Assembly: GCA_958450325.1 (NCBI GenBank)
Contig: OY288247.1
Coordinates: 54,439,701 to 54,503,700 of the forward strand
Direction of reading: 5' to 3'
DNA from: Agrostemma githago
Taxonomy: Eukaryota > Streptophyta > Magnoliopsida > Caryophyllales > Caryophyllaceae
Length of the DNA stretch: 64,000 nt
Below, piece by piece: positions 1 through 12,045 of the stretch. Positions within the stretch are counted from its first letter, which is position 1. Each line of letters begins with the position of its first letter. Both the position numbers and the translations under genes were made by a program. The notes under the pieces are model-generated. The model did not search any database. It was not told the DNA's origin and saw nothing but the letters and a program-made list of their open reading frames with translations.

Positions 1-82
1 AGGCATTTTGAAATAGATCTAAATATAAATATCAACCAAAGATAAAACAAAGTGAAGTATATAGTTCTTAAATTATAAAATA

Positions 83-347
83 AAAATGTTAAATTTCACG
101 ATAACCCAAAATGTTAAATTGCTCAAAGTTTTTACAAAATGGGGAGTTTAAAAATTTGAAATCATGCTTCAAAATGTTAAAATTTCATGAAAATCAAAAT
201 TTTTAAATTAGTCCAGCTTTTTACAAAACGGGCAAATTCACAATTAGAAATTATAACTCAAAATGTTAAAATTTTACGATAGTCCAATTTTTTTAAAGTA
301 GTCAAACTTTTTATAAAATAGGGAGTTCGAAAAATAGTTAACGGGCA
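83..347. repeat. Three imperfect tandem units of about 88 bp
   Basis: Copies of a unit beginning aaaatgttaaa(a)tttcacga start near 83, 171 and 260, so the period is 88-89 bp. Each unit then carries a variant of 'tttttacaaaatggggagtt'. The units differ by many substitutions. They lie in the interior of element G. Confidence 0.6.
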
Positions 348-2401
348 AATAGAACAAGGATAAATAAATTAAAAATAAGAGCTTTCAAAATCGACAAAGG
401 TTGAAGGGATTGGCAGGAGTTACCGTAACATAATTCAAGAGGAGCAGGAAGAAAGACGGAGTTGAGAATCAAAAAGAGCTCTCAAGGATTATGGAAGAAA
501 TTAATCATCTCGAGATTCCTAGCACGACTTCCACAAACACGGGTTCCTAATTCCCATCAAATAACGCTAAGTCCAATATCAGTACAGGGTGGTCCTACTC
601 AATCTAAAACCTCCAAAAACATCAACTGCTATAGCCTCCAAAATTAAGCCTTACATACTTATATAATCTTTCAATTAGTATGGTAAGAATCCACAAACGA
701 TTTAGACTAATCCATTAATTAAGATTCCAACAGTCATCAAAACATACCCAAACTTGTAATCACTAAGGCTCGTAATTCAAAGTTCATAAGGTCTGAACTC
801 GAGGTATACTTCAAATTTCTCGAGTAAGGAACACTAACTAAAACCCACCAATTAACAAAGTTCGGACACGAAATCCTCAAAGATGATCACCGACATATTT
901 ATAATACCACCAGTACAGAAGTTGGGGAAGTACAATAAATCCTCAAACACGCTCAAACCTATAGGTAATGGCGCAAACACTCACATTTTCAAACACATCA
1001 TTCGAATAATGTTTCCAATAAGTCCATCAAATTTCTAATCGTAATGGTGCAACCACAAAATATTTAATAACTCAACGAAGCCACAATCTCGTTGGTCTAA
1101 GGTTCTGAACTATAAATCCATTAAGATGATTGACATCAAAATGTTCCTCAAAACAACGCTATAAATCCAACCTCTAATGGCAACATGTTTATCCTTTTCA
1201 AGGTTAACAACAATTTATTCAATTTAGATCACTCAACTCCAAAGTTCCTAGGTTACAACTTTAACCAACGATTAACGATCTAATCCTTAAGAAACACGGG
1301 TAATTTATGTTAACCAAAATTTCTAACGGTATTAATGAAAACCTTCTATGGTACCACAACACTCAGGTTAACAATTTAAACAGTACTCTATGATCCCAAA
1401 CATTCCCGATGCATCCATCAAATAACATTTAGGTAGGAATCTCAAAATTCTATTATTAGCTACACTTGGTTCGGTTCTAGGTTAAATTAGGTACTAGGTA
1501 TCCATCAAATACGATATACTCTTACTACCCCAAAATATATTCAACTCTAAGTCCTCCAAATAATCAAGTAACCTATAACCCAAGATTCAGAGTCTAAAGT
1601 ACCAACCTAATTCCATTAATTGACAATTTATTATTCAAATCGATCCTCAAAAGCTTACTAAGATATATAACAAGGTATAACTCACAACCCTCACGCCCTC
1701 GGTAACAAGGGTTTACTAAACCTCAAACATCTATATCCTTTCACGGGGTTCACTGAGACAGAAACCGGTCTAACAAAAGAATCTCAAGAGAAAGATGGTA
1801 GAATAGAAGAATAGAACAAGGATTCACCAAGAGAATGAAGATGAGAATATATAAGAGGAGAATTGGAAGAAATAGGGAAAGGAAGAAAAGAATCGATGAT
1901 CCTATATTACTAAGTTCTTGAACCAGAAGAGAATCTTCGGCCTCCCGAGTTCACGAGGGAATCCAAAATGGATTACTTCATCTTCTTGTAGAGGAACGAG
2001 CACACAAGTCATGGGTCGCTCCATCTGGATTTACTGCGACATCATGGAACATGAATCTACTCTTGATCATCTTGCCTGTAGCTTAAGTAAACTGAACCGG
2101 AGCTAAAAGTCATTATCGAAATCTTTCTTGGAGCACCTAGTTGTCCACTCGAGTCAGCAGGTGTTGAGAGTGCTAAGTAGGTCTTGTCCCGATCTGGAGC
2201 AGCATATCAGCAACTTGTTCTTTCATCTTCTTCGACATATAAAACAAATATTCAATGCTAATCATTGAGTTCAGGAACAGAGTATCTTAACAGTTAAGTC
2301 CTTATTTGTTTCTACCCATTTCTAATAATATCTTTATTACTGTTTAAATAATTTACTGGTATTTTTCCCTAATTTCAGGTGTGTAAGCGTCGGGAGCAGT
2401 G

Positions 2402-2417
2402 ATGCTTCTATACCAAC
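2402..2417 (-). promoter_or_regulatory. Primer-binding site of element G (initiator Met-tRNA type, mutated)
   Basis: On the minus strand, TGGTATAGAAGCA directly follows the LTR end GGGGATTACA. This resembles the plant initiator-Met primer site TGGTATCAGAGC with a few changes. It fixes the orientation of G as minus and marks the LTR to its right as the 5' LTR. Confidence 0.65.
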
Positions 2418-5400
2418 TGTAATCCCCTAAAAAAATCTAACGCGATACAGTGGCGGAAACACTGTAGAGTCGGGATTAAAACACACTGTAACTATGTCTT
2501 AGTAAAATTAAAATGGTAAAGTCAAACAATGGGCCTTAAATAAAATGGCCAAAATTTAAAACAATCCACAGAAGGGGTTTGAACAATCCATAGGACATAA
2601 TTATAAAAATAAATAAGCAGGATCCACACTGCTCGCTAGCCCACACCCGGAACACGTATACCTGCCATGTCAAAACATAACAGCCACAATCAGTGGGGAG
2701 CAACGCCAACGTTCTCCCAGCCGTATAACAGGATTTTAAAATTGTAATTACTATTATAGAAAAATAGTAAAAAGGAAAACATTAAAACAACATAATAAAA
2801 TAAGCTTTAGCGTAAAACAAATTAATTAAAAGGGTTGCCGAAGAAACATAAAAATATTTGCCAACCTGCAAACCAATTTATATCGATAATACTAAAATAA
2901 TCAAAATAGCGTTATGGATAGGATTAATGTAGAATCTAGACTTTCACTAGGATAATACTAAAAACTAGCTTCGAGAACTGTAGACTTAACTCATAACAGA
3001 ATCCAGTCTCTAACTAGGCAACTCAACTATAACAGGACTGCGTGCAGCGAGGTCCTGGCTTAAGTAGTGCACACCCCTCCTGGATACAAACCATATCCAG
3101 TTCAACCCGACGTGACTTATACGATGCGATATCTAAGTTTAAGGTAAATATACACTCTCCTGAACACAAACCATGCTCAGTTCAACAACCAATGTGCCCC
3201 ATAAAGACACACCAGCCTTACAGTTGATGGCAAAACGTACATCCCAGACTATATTACTCTAAACCCACACTTGTCCTTATTCCATAACTCCAAAACAAAC
3301 CATTATCGATATTTAAAAGATGTATTCATCATAAACAATATGAGGATAAAAGAAGTAAACATTTATATTCTAAAAGAGGAAACTTTCTATTTTAGGAAAC
3401 TTCTATTTTAGGAAACTTCTATTTTAGGAAACTTCTATTTTTAGAAACTTTACTAAAAATAGCATCATATCAAAGTAGTGAAAATATTAGTTCATACTAA
3501 TACCACATTTTAGTAAACGATATAGATTTATAAAACTAATACTTTCGGCCTTAACGATATTAATTATTAAAGTAAGAACATTTGATTTTATGAAATTATT
3601 AAAATATCGTACAAGTGTTATAAAATGATTAGAGACATCTAAAAATATTTAATAATACTAATTAGGGTGTTTTTCGAAAGTTATAAAGCTAAAATTCCCT
3701 AATTATTATTAGTTTCGACGATAAAATTATAAATAGGATTTTACGACAAATGTCAAATTAAATCTTTTAACGTCTTTTATTTAATTAAACCAACAAATAT
3801 ATTTAGAGTATGTTAAGGGATGATTTAACTCCTAAAGTTTCAGATTTAAATACTTTCAAAATTGCTGGAAAAGTAATTCTTTTAGTTAATACGAAGCATT
3901 TAACGATAAATCACAATTTGTCCGAAAATCAATATTTATTAATTAAAGACTATAATAAATAATACAAAAATTACGTAAAATAGTTAAATTATATTTATGG
4001 ACATTCTGTCCAGAAAAGAAAATTTCCAGAATTCTAAAAAAACTAGGTTTTTAAAGCGTTTTCTCGTTAATCGTCCAATCTCGACAATAACGATTAATAA
4101 AAATAGTAATTACAAAGCGATTTAAGTATTAATATCAAAAAATTATTATTACACTTTAAAATCCTAATTTTACAGAATATAAATTTTTCCAGATTTTTCC
4201 AAAACCCAGATTCATCAAATTTCAATAAAACCGTCATTTAAACTCGTTTTCGCAATTAACGATTTTATTAATAAACCTATCGTTCCTAACATTTTATTAA
4301 GGCACTAAAAATCATAATAATACATTTTAATATGAAATCATCAGAATCATAAATTTTTCCAGATTTAAACTAAAGACCAGAAATCGAGAATTTAAACAAC
4401 AAACACGGTTTTTAACGATAAACGATGATTTAAAGTGATTAATTAATTCATCCACTTAACAATTCCGAAAAATTATGAGAAAATTCATAAAATTCTATTT
4501 CACCAGAAAGTTTTACCACGTCAAAAATCAGATTAAAATAAAATGTTTAAGTACTAGAACTAAAAATCGGTTTTTAATCGTTTTTGTCCGAAAACGATAA
4601 TAATTCAATAATCGATATAAAAATATCAGAAAAATACTAAATTACTAAAAATCATCAAAAACAACATTTTTCCAGAATATAAATATATATTACATGTTTA
4701 GGCCGATTATTACGATTTTACAAATTAATATAACAATTTAATCGTTAATCTCGTAAAAGCGATAAAAATATCGAAACATGCAAAATTTCAATTTTAAAAA
4801 TTTTCCAGAATTCGTGACATACATATATTGCCAAAATAAAATATAAAAATATATACATGCAAATACTCAATTAAAATCTTGTAATACCGAGTAACATCGA
4901 CGTTACCTCTACTCCAAGTCTGAATCAACGATGTATTCGTCGGCTTCGGGATCGTCCAAAAATCCTACCAACACGAAAATCATGGCAGAAAATACCATGA
5001 GAAAACTAAAAAAAACAAGGTAAAAATTGGTCGAAAATGATGTCGATTAATACCTTAACGAAGGAATCGGAAAGAGGATGATTGTGACGATAAGAATGAT
5101 GTGATTGAGACTAGAAATGGAGCAAAAATTTGCCTAGAATGGCTAAGGGTCACACGGCCAAAGAGAGGAGAAGAGAGTGATGGATATTTTTGATGAATGT
5201 AAAAGAATGAATGTAGAGAGTAAAGGTGGAGATGGGTGATACAATACTTAAAAGAGTAAGCATGAATTAAGGCTTTCAAAAAAAAGAATACAAGAGTGTA
5301 CCTAGACCATAAGTTGGCCGGCCAAATGGATAAGAGAGGGAGTAAGAAAAGTTTTGACATAAATGTTACAATGAATGAAAATGATTTATCTTATGATTAC

Positions 5401-5956
5401 GTTTTAATGTGATAAAATGAAACGTTTAAATAAAATGTAGTAAAACTTGTGACCAAGAGCTTAGTTGGTCCAAAATGTGAGAAAACAGTCTCAAATAATT
5501 TATAAGTTGATAAAAAGTATAATCGTAAAATAGTTAAAGGCATTTCAAATTAATTCGAGTAAACCTCGCGTAAGAAAATAATTATTCGCGAAGCTTCGTA
5601 ATAAAATCATAAATGGCTTGTTTTTAGTAACTAAAATATATATCTTAGTAGAAAATATTCCATAAACGTATTCAAACATTTTTAGGAAAAAGGAATAACT
5701 TAAATCCAAGCTTAAAAATGTCAATTGGGAGAAAAATAGAATTCCTCGCGGAAAAATTACTTAGTTTACGAAGAAACCAAATAAATGGATTTAAAAGAAT
5801 TTTAAATCTTTAAAATTAAAAATAGAAATTATTAAACTCAAAAATTAAAATAAAGCTTAGTAAAATGATAAAATATGAGGCCAATAAAAGTGACAGAGTT
5901 AAGACGAAGTCCTAACCGAAAGAATAAAATGCTTAGGAAAAATAGCGGGTGTTACA
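2418..5956 (-). mobile_element. 5' LTR of element G (3.5 kb)
   Basis: On the minus strand the block starts TGTAACACCCGC and ends GGGGATTACA, giving TG...CA ends, and it is followed by a primer site. At about 3.54 kb it is a long LTR. The right flank begins gattatg, so gatta at 5957-5961 is the expected target duplication; its partner is outside the window. A 101-codon minus-strand frame at 5055-5360 is hydrophobic and low in complexity, and I do not regard it as a gene. The LTR contains a 16-bp tandem array (see 3378-3446). It has none of the CTCGAYCGAG palindromes found in elements C, E and F. Confidence 0.7.
3378..3446. repeat. 16-bp tandem repeat in LTR G
   Basis: About four units of 'aggaaacttctatttt' run head to tail, with a variant unit at each edge. 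It looks like a local slippage array. No function is visible. Confidence 0.8.
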
Positions 5957-6715
5957 GATTATGTATCTTTTTCATTCGAAATCGTTTATTGTTTGTGTTA
6001 AGCTGAGTATTATTGATGAAATTCCTATTATTTATCTGAGTATTAGTATTAAATTTTCTTCTAATTTGTTTCCTAATTTGCAATCTGGAAACAATTCAAT
6101 CAAATATCTTCTAATTTGTTTGTATAATTATCAATTTAGGGTCAACTTAGTTCTTAATTAACCCTATCATCGGTGGTTTAGTATCAATTTAGGTTTCTCA
6201 TCCTAATAAAGCTACGTCTGTCATTTCTCTCCGACTCACATCCAAACCCGATTTCTCCTCCGTGTTTAAGCTGATTTGCAACTAGAAAAATAATTTTCTC
6301 CTTTAACAGATGAATTAGAAAGGTTGTTTTTGTCCGCCTGCCTTGTTATGGCGCTAGATATGTTTGATTTCATGTGTTTGTTTACGAAATTTGTGTTTTC
6401 AGGTTTCCTGCAGAACTGGAGAGCTTGCTAAGTTTAAATTTCGTAAATGGTGTGATGGCGCTTTCCATTGTTACTGCATGTAGTCTCCGCATAAGGTTTT
6501 CCCGCCCTTTTGTCCCTCTTTTATTGACTTACTTATCTTTAATTCAGTTTTTTCATTGTTACAACAATTGTTACTGAGAGCTTGGACAATAGTGCAAAAC
6601 GAACAACCATTTCTTTACTCTTCCTAAAGAGTTAAAAACAATTCTACAACCATTATAGTAAACCTCTCCCTCCATGTTCTCCATCTCATTGTTTGGTCTC
6701 ACCTTTTATTTACAG
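5957..6715. other. AT-rich low-copy DNA, no supported gene
   Basis: This segment lies between LTR G and the first recognisable transporter exon. Short frames at 5949-6161 and 6374-6577 show no family similarity. The N-terminal exons expected of an OCT7-type transporter, with the first two membrane segments, are not recognisable here on either strand. They may have been lost or displaced when element G inserted. Confidence 0.5.
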
Positions 6716-8070
6716 TTGTCACCTTTTATGCTTGTGGACAGCTTTCTCTCGGGTGCTCCGGGGGGTGAGCACTTGAAGAGCCGCCTTCATCTTTATACAC
6801 ACTTATATTTGTTTTCTAACAATGAAGAGCTCCTTTGAGAGTGGATGGTAGGAGTCGGTCTAGAAGGCGGTCCAGTCTTATTCACCTGGTTCACAGAGTT
6901 TTTACCTGCACCAAACAGGGGTGTCTGGTTAGTTATTTACAGCGCGTTTTGGACTTTGGGTACAATATTGGAGGCCACCTTAGCCTGGGTATGTTTATTA
7001 ATCCAAAAAAGTACTAACATCAGTAACTAACAACGGTCTGCGTGTGATTAGTTCCATTACTAATTACCGTTTCTTGTACAGATTGTTATGCCGAGATTAG
7101 GTTGGAGATGGCAGGTCGGTTTATCGTCAGTACCAACCCTCGTTTTGCTCATATTTTACATAGTGACGCCGAAGTCCCCTAGGTACTTCTGCCTGAAAGG
7201 TAAAAACCAGGAAGCCTCCAAAGTGTTAGAAAAAATAGCTAAGATGAATAAAACGGAATTACCTCCTGGTGATTTACTCACTGACCAAGAAATCGAGCTA
7301 CACGGACGAACTCTTCCTCCTATAGATAGCTCTCAATTAGGCCAACCCGGGAATATTAATACTCCTCCAAAGTGGAAGGATTCCGATTTGGGCATACTTA
7401 GATCACTGGTGATGCTACTGTCACCTGAACTAGCTAGGACTAGTGTGCTGCTGTGGATCGCGTTCTTTGGAAATGCATTTTCGTACTATGGGCTCGTGTT
7501 GCTGACTACTGAGTTCAATAGTAAGAGCAGTTCCTGTGGAGCACCTCACAGTCCGTCGCATTCTTCTGATACCGTCAATTACAAGAATGTTTTTATCGCG
7601 AGTTTTGCAGGTACGCTCTCCTTCATTTCGGTGTCCTTTTTTTTATTAGCATGTTTTGGTGCTTTGGTGTAGACCTGTCAAAGTGACCCAACTCGACACA
7701 CGAACTAAAGACCCGAATTTGACCCATGTGTGAATGGCGAGTAACATATATACACATTATATTGGTTTCAGAGTTTCCGGGTCTTATTGTATTGGCCCTG
7801 ATAGTAGATCGAATTGGTCGTAAAGCTTCAATGGCGGGTTTATTCTTCGCATGTTGTATATTTATGGTGCCACTGGTGGTCCGTCGGTTAGATGGTGTAA
7901 CAACAACTCTTCTATTCGGGGCTCAAGCTTGTACCTCCGGATGCTTCACAATTGTCTGTATATATGCTCCTGAGGTAAATATACCAACAAGTCGATATGC
8001 TATGTTTACTTAAACTCAAACATAACTTACTTTACTTCCAGTGTACCTTGCGCCGTATTTAAGACAAAGA
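6716..8070 (+). pseudogene. OCT7: OCT7/NiaP-like MFS transporter pseudogene (middle exons only)
   Basis: Four spliceable pieces match plant organic cation/carnitine transporter 7 (the NiaP-type nicotinate/SV2-related MFS family, a 12-helix membrane carrier). A short exon lies near 6716-6764. The next ends at 6988 with donor gtatgt and encodes VGVGLEGGPV and an EFLPAPNRGVW loop. The third, 7082-7610, includes GWRW, SPRYF and NAFSYYGLVLLTTE. The fourth, 7772-7974, includes the MFS loop DRIGRKASM and ends YAPE. Introns at 6989-7081 and 7611-7771 have GT-AG ends and compatible phases. Damage: the N-terminal exons are absent; a reading-frame slip near 6836-6842 puts TGA before the VGVGL segment; another slip lies near 6738; the exon expected to begin VYPT is reduced to a stub at 8041-8070. 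Family recognition is from memory of Arabidopsis At3g13050. It is probably non-functional. Confidence 0.8.
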
Positions 8071-8203
8071 GTATAGTTTTGATTGGGAACTGATCTATTT
8101 CCTTTCTTTCACCTTTGTAATTTGTTGAAATATGTACAAATGGAGTACTTTTTTTACTTTTTCCAAGTGTATGAGCCTAATGTGAAATTTTTCCATGTTG
8201 TAG

Positions 8204-8338
8204 TATTTCAAAGATGTACCGAAATCATATACACAAGAAATGATCGATGAGCTACGAGAGATGTGGATTACGTTTGTTCTCAAGCACAAAGAAGTTGAAG
8301 ATGAGGAGGATCGATTACAAAGTGAATACTCATTTTGA
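8204..8338 (+). other. Exon-like open frame of unknown origin
   Basis: After a plausible acceptor (catgttgtag), 44 codons are open and end in TGA. The peptide is highly charged and helix-like (MIDELREMWITFVLKHKEV). It does not fit the C-terminus of the OCT7 family, whose last exons should contain VYPT and a final membrane helix. It could be the last exon of another gene fused by rearrangement, or chance. I do not recognise the family. Confidence 0.3.
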
Positions 8339-8680
8339 AACTTACGTTTTGCCATATACGGAGTATGAAAATGGTTACACATACGTCTTGGCTTATATGA
8401 AAATGGTTACACATCTTGGGGCTATTTATGTTTACAAAGTGAATGTTAATTTTTTTGGGATAGTGTGCGCTTCGAATGTAATCACGACTTATTTCGGGAT
8501 ATATATATATATATATGAGATAATTTATGAAAATCCGTCTCTATTTTAGTTGATACTTGAAAACAAGTACGGAGTACGTACATTGTATTGTAATACAGAG
8601 TAGTTGGGTTGTATATCTAAATATTAAAATAATTTAAAAATAAATCAAAGAGACTAATTTTTGGATATTAATGGTAATGG
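8339..8680. other. Non-coding spacer with a 35-bp direct repeat
   Basis: AT-rich sequence without a supported gene. 'atgaaaatggttacacat' occurs twice, about 35 bp apart, near 8364 and 8399, followed by an (AT)n tract near 8502-8514. Confidence 0.5.
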
Positions 8681-9026
8681 AGGCAAAGAAACCATTTAAG
8701 AGTATTAAATGATTTATTAAGTTAGTAGGCAAAGAAATCATTTAAGTGTATTACATGATTTATTAAGGGTAAGCAAAGAAATCATTTAAGTGCATTGCAT
8801 GGTTTATTAAGTTTAGATAAGAAACCATTTATCTCTCTCAAAAGGTGTCTTTCTTCTAGACCAAAGAAATCATTTATCTCTTAAAATTGGTTTCTAAAGC
8901 ATAGCCAAAGAAATCATTTTTCTCACATGATTTCTTACCCAAAGACACCTTTGACCTGGAGATCATCTCCAAAATGGTGTCTTAGGGCATTTTAAGATGG
9001 TTTCTTTGCCATCTTTTCTAGTAGTG
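8681..9026 (-). mobile_element. Terminal fragment of a CACTA (En/Spm-type) DNA transposon
   Basis: On the minus strand the block starts CACTACTAGAAAAGATGG, the CACTA-family terminus, at 9026. Inward lies an array of subterminal repeats, CAAAGAAATCATTT, at 8684, 8730, 8774, about 8818, 8862 and 8906, with inverted versions near the terminus. The opposite CACTA end is not seen on the left and no transposase is present, so this is a truncated or internally deleted copy. It abuts the truncated left end of element A's 5' LTR, which lacks the roughly 210 bp found at the start of A's other LTR. Insertion followed by deletion probably removed them. Confidence 0.65.
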
Positions 9027-10810
9027 TTCACTGACAATGAACGCTCAAGAAGAAAGAAAGGAGAAGAATGAAAGGAGAAGAGAGAAATAGGAAGAGAGAA
9101 GAGGAGAAGAGGATTCGATCCAAATCGTATCCTAGCAATTCATTTATATGATAGAGTCATGTAAGTTCCTTAATTTCATTTTAACGTTGTTTAAGAGAAT
9201 AATTATGGTTTAGGCGTGCTTACCATTCTCAATATGAATTAGGAGGAAGATCAGATTAAAGACATTAATTAGGAAATAGTTACTGAAATTCTCGGATTCG
9301 TAGAACTGTCTTGTGTTCATTGATAGACATGTTTATCTTAAGAATTGAGAAAAATTCAAAAAACAAACCCTAGTTTATTTCAAGTCTAGTTTCTGCCTGT
9401 CAAATTTCGTAATCGGATTCAAATTCTTTTCTTCTAGAGAAATTATTTGTTAACCGTCGTTTATAAATCACTGATTCAGTAATGCTATATAATAATGGAT
9501 GTAAAAACAAATTTATATATCATAATTGAGTTTTGATTTCAGCCAAAATTAAATTTATTGAGTCTAGTTAATAATAGAAGTTGGAATGGAGTTAAAAGAA
9601 TTTCTCTAGTATTAGTAATTCATCAATAGTTTTTATGAGACGAATTCTGTCAGTCTGTAGAGATCAGGTTTTAAGTCAATGTTAAGATGATATTTAGATA
9701 AAAGTCATGAAGTATAAATGGTAGACAAGACAATCAAGGTTATAAAACAGTTGATCTCGTGTTAATTGAAGTAGTAGTTATTTAATTATGGATTTTATAA
9801 CAAGACAGTACAATGCTGTAAAATCAGAAGTTAAGATTAAGTCTTTAATGTTATTAACGTCTTAGAGCGTGATCAATCTAAGTAGTACTTATATGTCAAT
9901 ATCAATTTATTATAGGTGAAGATGTTTTGAGGAGGTCTTTTAACCCGCTTGATTGTGGTTGTGACACGCTTGTAGAGGTAAGGCTTTCCTTACTTAGAAT
10001 ACGTTAATGTTATGATGCATGTATGAGTTGCGAGTACGATGTGATATCGTGCTAATAAGAATAATGTGGAATAATGATGGGAGAATGATTGATGAATATT
10101 TATATATATTGGAGTTGGTGAGGCTAGTTTTAGACCTAGCCGGGGCCCTTCATCACGTTCCCCTCCCTGATTTCTCCTCGTGGGTTGTTGAACCTGCGGG
10201 GGGTGTGCACACTCGGAATGAAAGGGCCTGCCAGAAGAGTTGAGATGAGATTATTGATTGGTACCGATGTCGGTACTGAGAATATTGAGATGGGGATATT
10301 GATTGGTACCGTGATGGTACTGAGAATGTGGAGATGATATTAAGGATTGGTACCGATGATGGTACCAAGACTATTGAGACTGAATGTTTTATATTATGTA
10401 CTTGTGTTATGATGTTAGCATATTCTAACCGTATTCTCTATTTAAATTGTCACCCTATTTTGTTGGGGACTTGCGATGATCCAATTGACATTTTCGGTCT
10501 TTTGGGGAGCAGTGCTAGTGTGCAGGTTTATGATGTGTGATGATTATATTCTGGTTGACTGTACGGGATGGGTCTGCGCTATCACTGACCACGTTATAGG
10601 TTGTAGTCATATTAGTTGTGCTTCCGTTGCTGTAATTATGTAACCGTGTTCTGTAGATACGAGATTGTAATAGTTCGTTATTTAGTTTTAAATGGTTGGT
10701 TTCTGAATTGTATTGTAATGGACTACTTCCTCGGGTAATACCGTGATGGTAACACCTTTATTTACTTGGAAAGGTCTTGATAAGACTTCTGGGTAAATGG
10801 GGGTGTTACA
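9027..10810 (+). mobile_element. 5' LTR of element A (left end missing)
   Basis: This block is nearly identical to 18172-19407 continued at 57023-57567 and ends gggtgttaca, followed directly by a primer site. The first 210 bp or so, present in the other LTR from 17956, are missing where the CACTA end abuts. Around 10250-10380 it holds three copies of a 44-45-bp unit containing GGTACC. Confidence 0.85.
10255..10380 (+). repeat. 44-45-bp tandem repeat with GGTACC in LTR A
   Basis: Units beginning gattggtaccg place GGTACC at 10260, 10305 and 10349, with a further GGTACC at 10361. In the other LTR of A, element B inserted exactly at the first GGTACC of this array. Confidence 0.75.
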
Positions 10811-10826
10811 AAGTGGTATCAGAGCG
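10811..10826 (+). promoter_or_regulatory. Primer-binding site of element A (initiator Met-tRNA)
   Basis: TGGTATCAGAGCGAT follows the LTR end after 2 bp. This is the classical complement of the 3' end of plant initiator tRNA-Met. It shows that A runs on the plus strand and that 9027-10810 is the 5' LTR. Confidence 0.85.
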
Positions 10827-12045
10827 ATCGATCCTGAAGCCTGAATAATTGAACCTATGAAAGTAATGAACCCCGGTGATGGACCATCAGGAGCCCCTCT
10901 ATAATTCGGTTGAGGAGACGTCCTTATACCAACCTCGGCCCTCCTGGTCTTGACCCAGTAACAGCGTGTGAGAAATGAGATGGGGTACAATAGGTGGGAT
11001 ACGTTGTGATGCTATAAATTGGTGATAATTTCTTGTGATAATTAGCTGCGCTGTTCGACACATATCATGTAGTGGACTACATGAGATGATGTGTGATAGT
11101 ACGTAGTTACAGTATTATCATGGTATAGTATTTAGTACACGATGCCATATGAGTAATAGGTTAAAGTACGTAAGATCGCGGTAGGAGTCGATCATCCTTG
11201 GGTGGGAGACAGGTCATAGCCAGGGTTGATAGTAAAATTAGATATAATGTCAAGTTCTTTTGTACGTGGTAATGTCGTACGCGATAGACGGGTTATGATT
11301 AGTTGATTTTATGATACCCGGTGTCGGTCTTGATGATGTAGTAAGGTAGTACTACCTTCGTGTTATGTGAACGGGGTGTTGATAGAGGTACTCTTGATAT
11401 TGTCTCATCCATGTAGTGTAATAGTTCGATTTCATGCTATTTGAAGGGCTCGATGACTAATGTGGTATGGGTATCGTCAAATGTCAATAAGGTTGATAAC
11501 TTATGTGGTTTAAATGTCTAGTAATGTGAATGTTATTCAAAAGTATCTGGATAATCGCAATTTGGTTCGAGTATCACATGTTTCCTTGCCAATATAATGT
11601 ATAATCTGCCTTCATGTTAACTAGGACCGGTATTTACACGTTTAATAGCGTCGTCTCGTGACGTGTTAATGGAGCTTTGTCGCATGTTAATCAAGTACAA
11701 GTTAACGAGACTAAGAGTCGAATATTGTAAGAACATTTGAGACCCATTTTGAGTTAATGTGAGTTACTTGCTTTATATCAATTTGAGTACTTCTTATTGG
11801 TCCTCTTCTTTCTCTCTCGTATTGACATAAATGAACTTGTCTATTAATTGATTCCTGAAAGCATATGTGGTATCTGGAATTATGTCGAGCTGTTTGTATT
11901 ATAAGTAGAAACAATGTATAGATAAATGCGTCATTTCTATTTCACCCTAATTAATACAATGTGATTCACAAGATAATGTGTGGAACCAAATTTTGTTTAT
12001 TAATTTAATTTGAGTACAACGTGTTATTAAAATGATATATGTGTC
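10827..12045 (+). mobile_element. Interior of element A, left part (non-coding)
   Basis: No gag, protease, RT or integrase similarity is visible in any frame. The longest frames are about 100 codons and are not family-like. The sequence is interrupted at 12046-12050 by solo LTR E. Taken with the right part, it makes A a non-autonomous, LARD-like element with an interior of about 4.5 kb. Confidence 0.6.

Larger units (their letters stand above)
1..2417 (-). mobile_element. Internal region of LTR element G (non-coding, truncated by window)
   Basis: This stretch lies immediately inside a reverse-strand LTR (2418-5956), beyond a Met-tRNA-like primer site, so it should be the start of that element's interior, read right to left. 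I find no gag or pol similarity: the open frames are at most about 60 codons and look random. A short reverse frame begins near 2234 but stops after about 20 codons. The sequence is AT-rich. Either G is a non-autonomous element with a non-coding interior or its coding part lies left of the window. The assignment is inference from the LTR and primer site. Confidence 0.5.

Noticed and set aside
5055..5360. 101-codon hydrophobic minus-strand frame in LTR G
   Set aside because: Inside an LTR, low complexity and no family likeness; probably chance.
8204..8338. Treating this frame as the last exon of the OCT7-like gene
   Set aside because: The family's C-terminus should contain VYPT and a last membrane helix. 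This peptide is charged and soluble, and a stub of the expected exon is seen earlier at 8041-8070.
10811..10826. tRNA-like sequence next to the LTR
   Set aside because: It is only the short complement of a tRNA 3' end (primer site). No cloverleaf or anticodon arm is present here or at the other primer sites.
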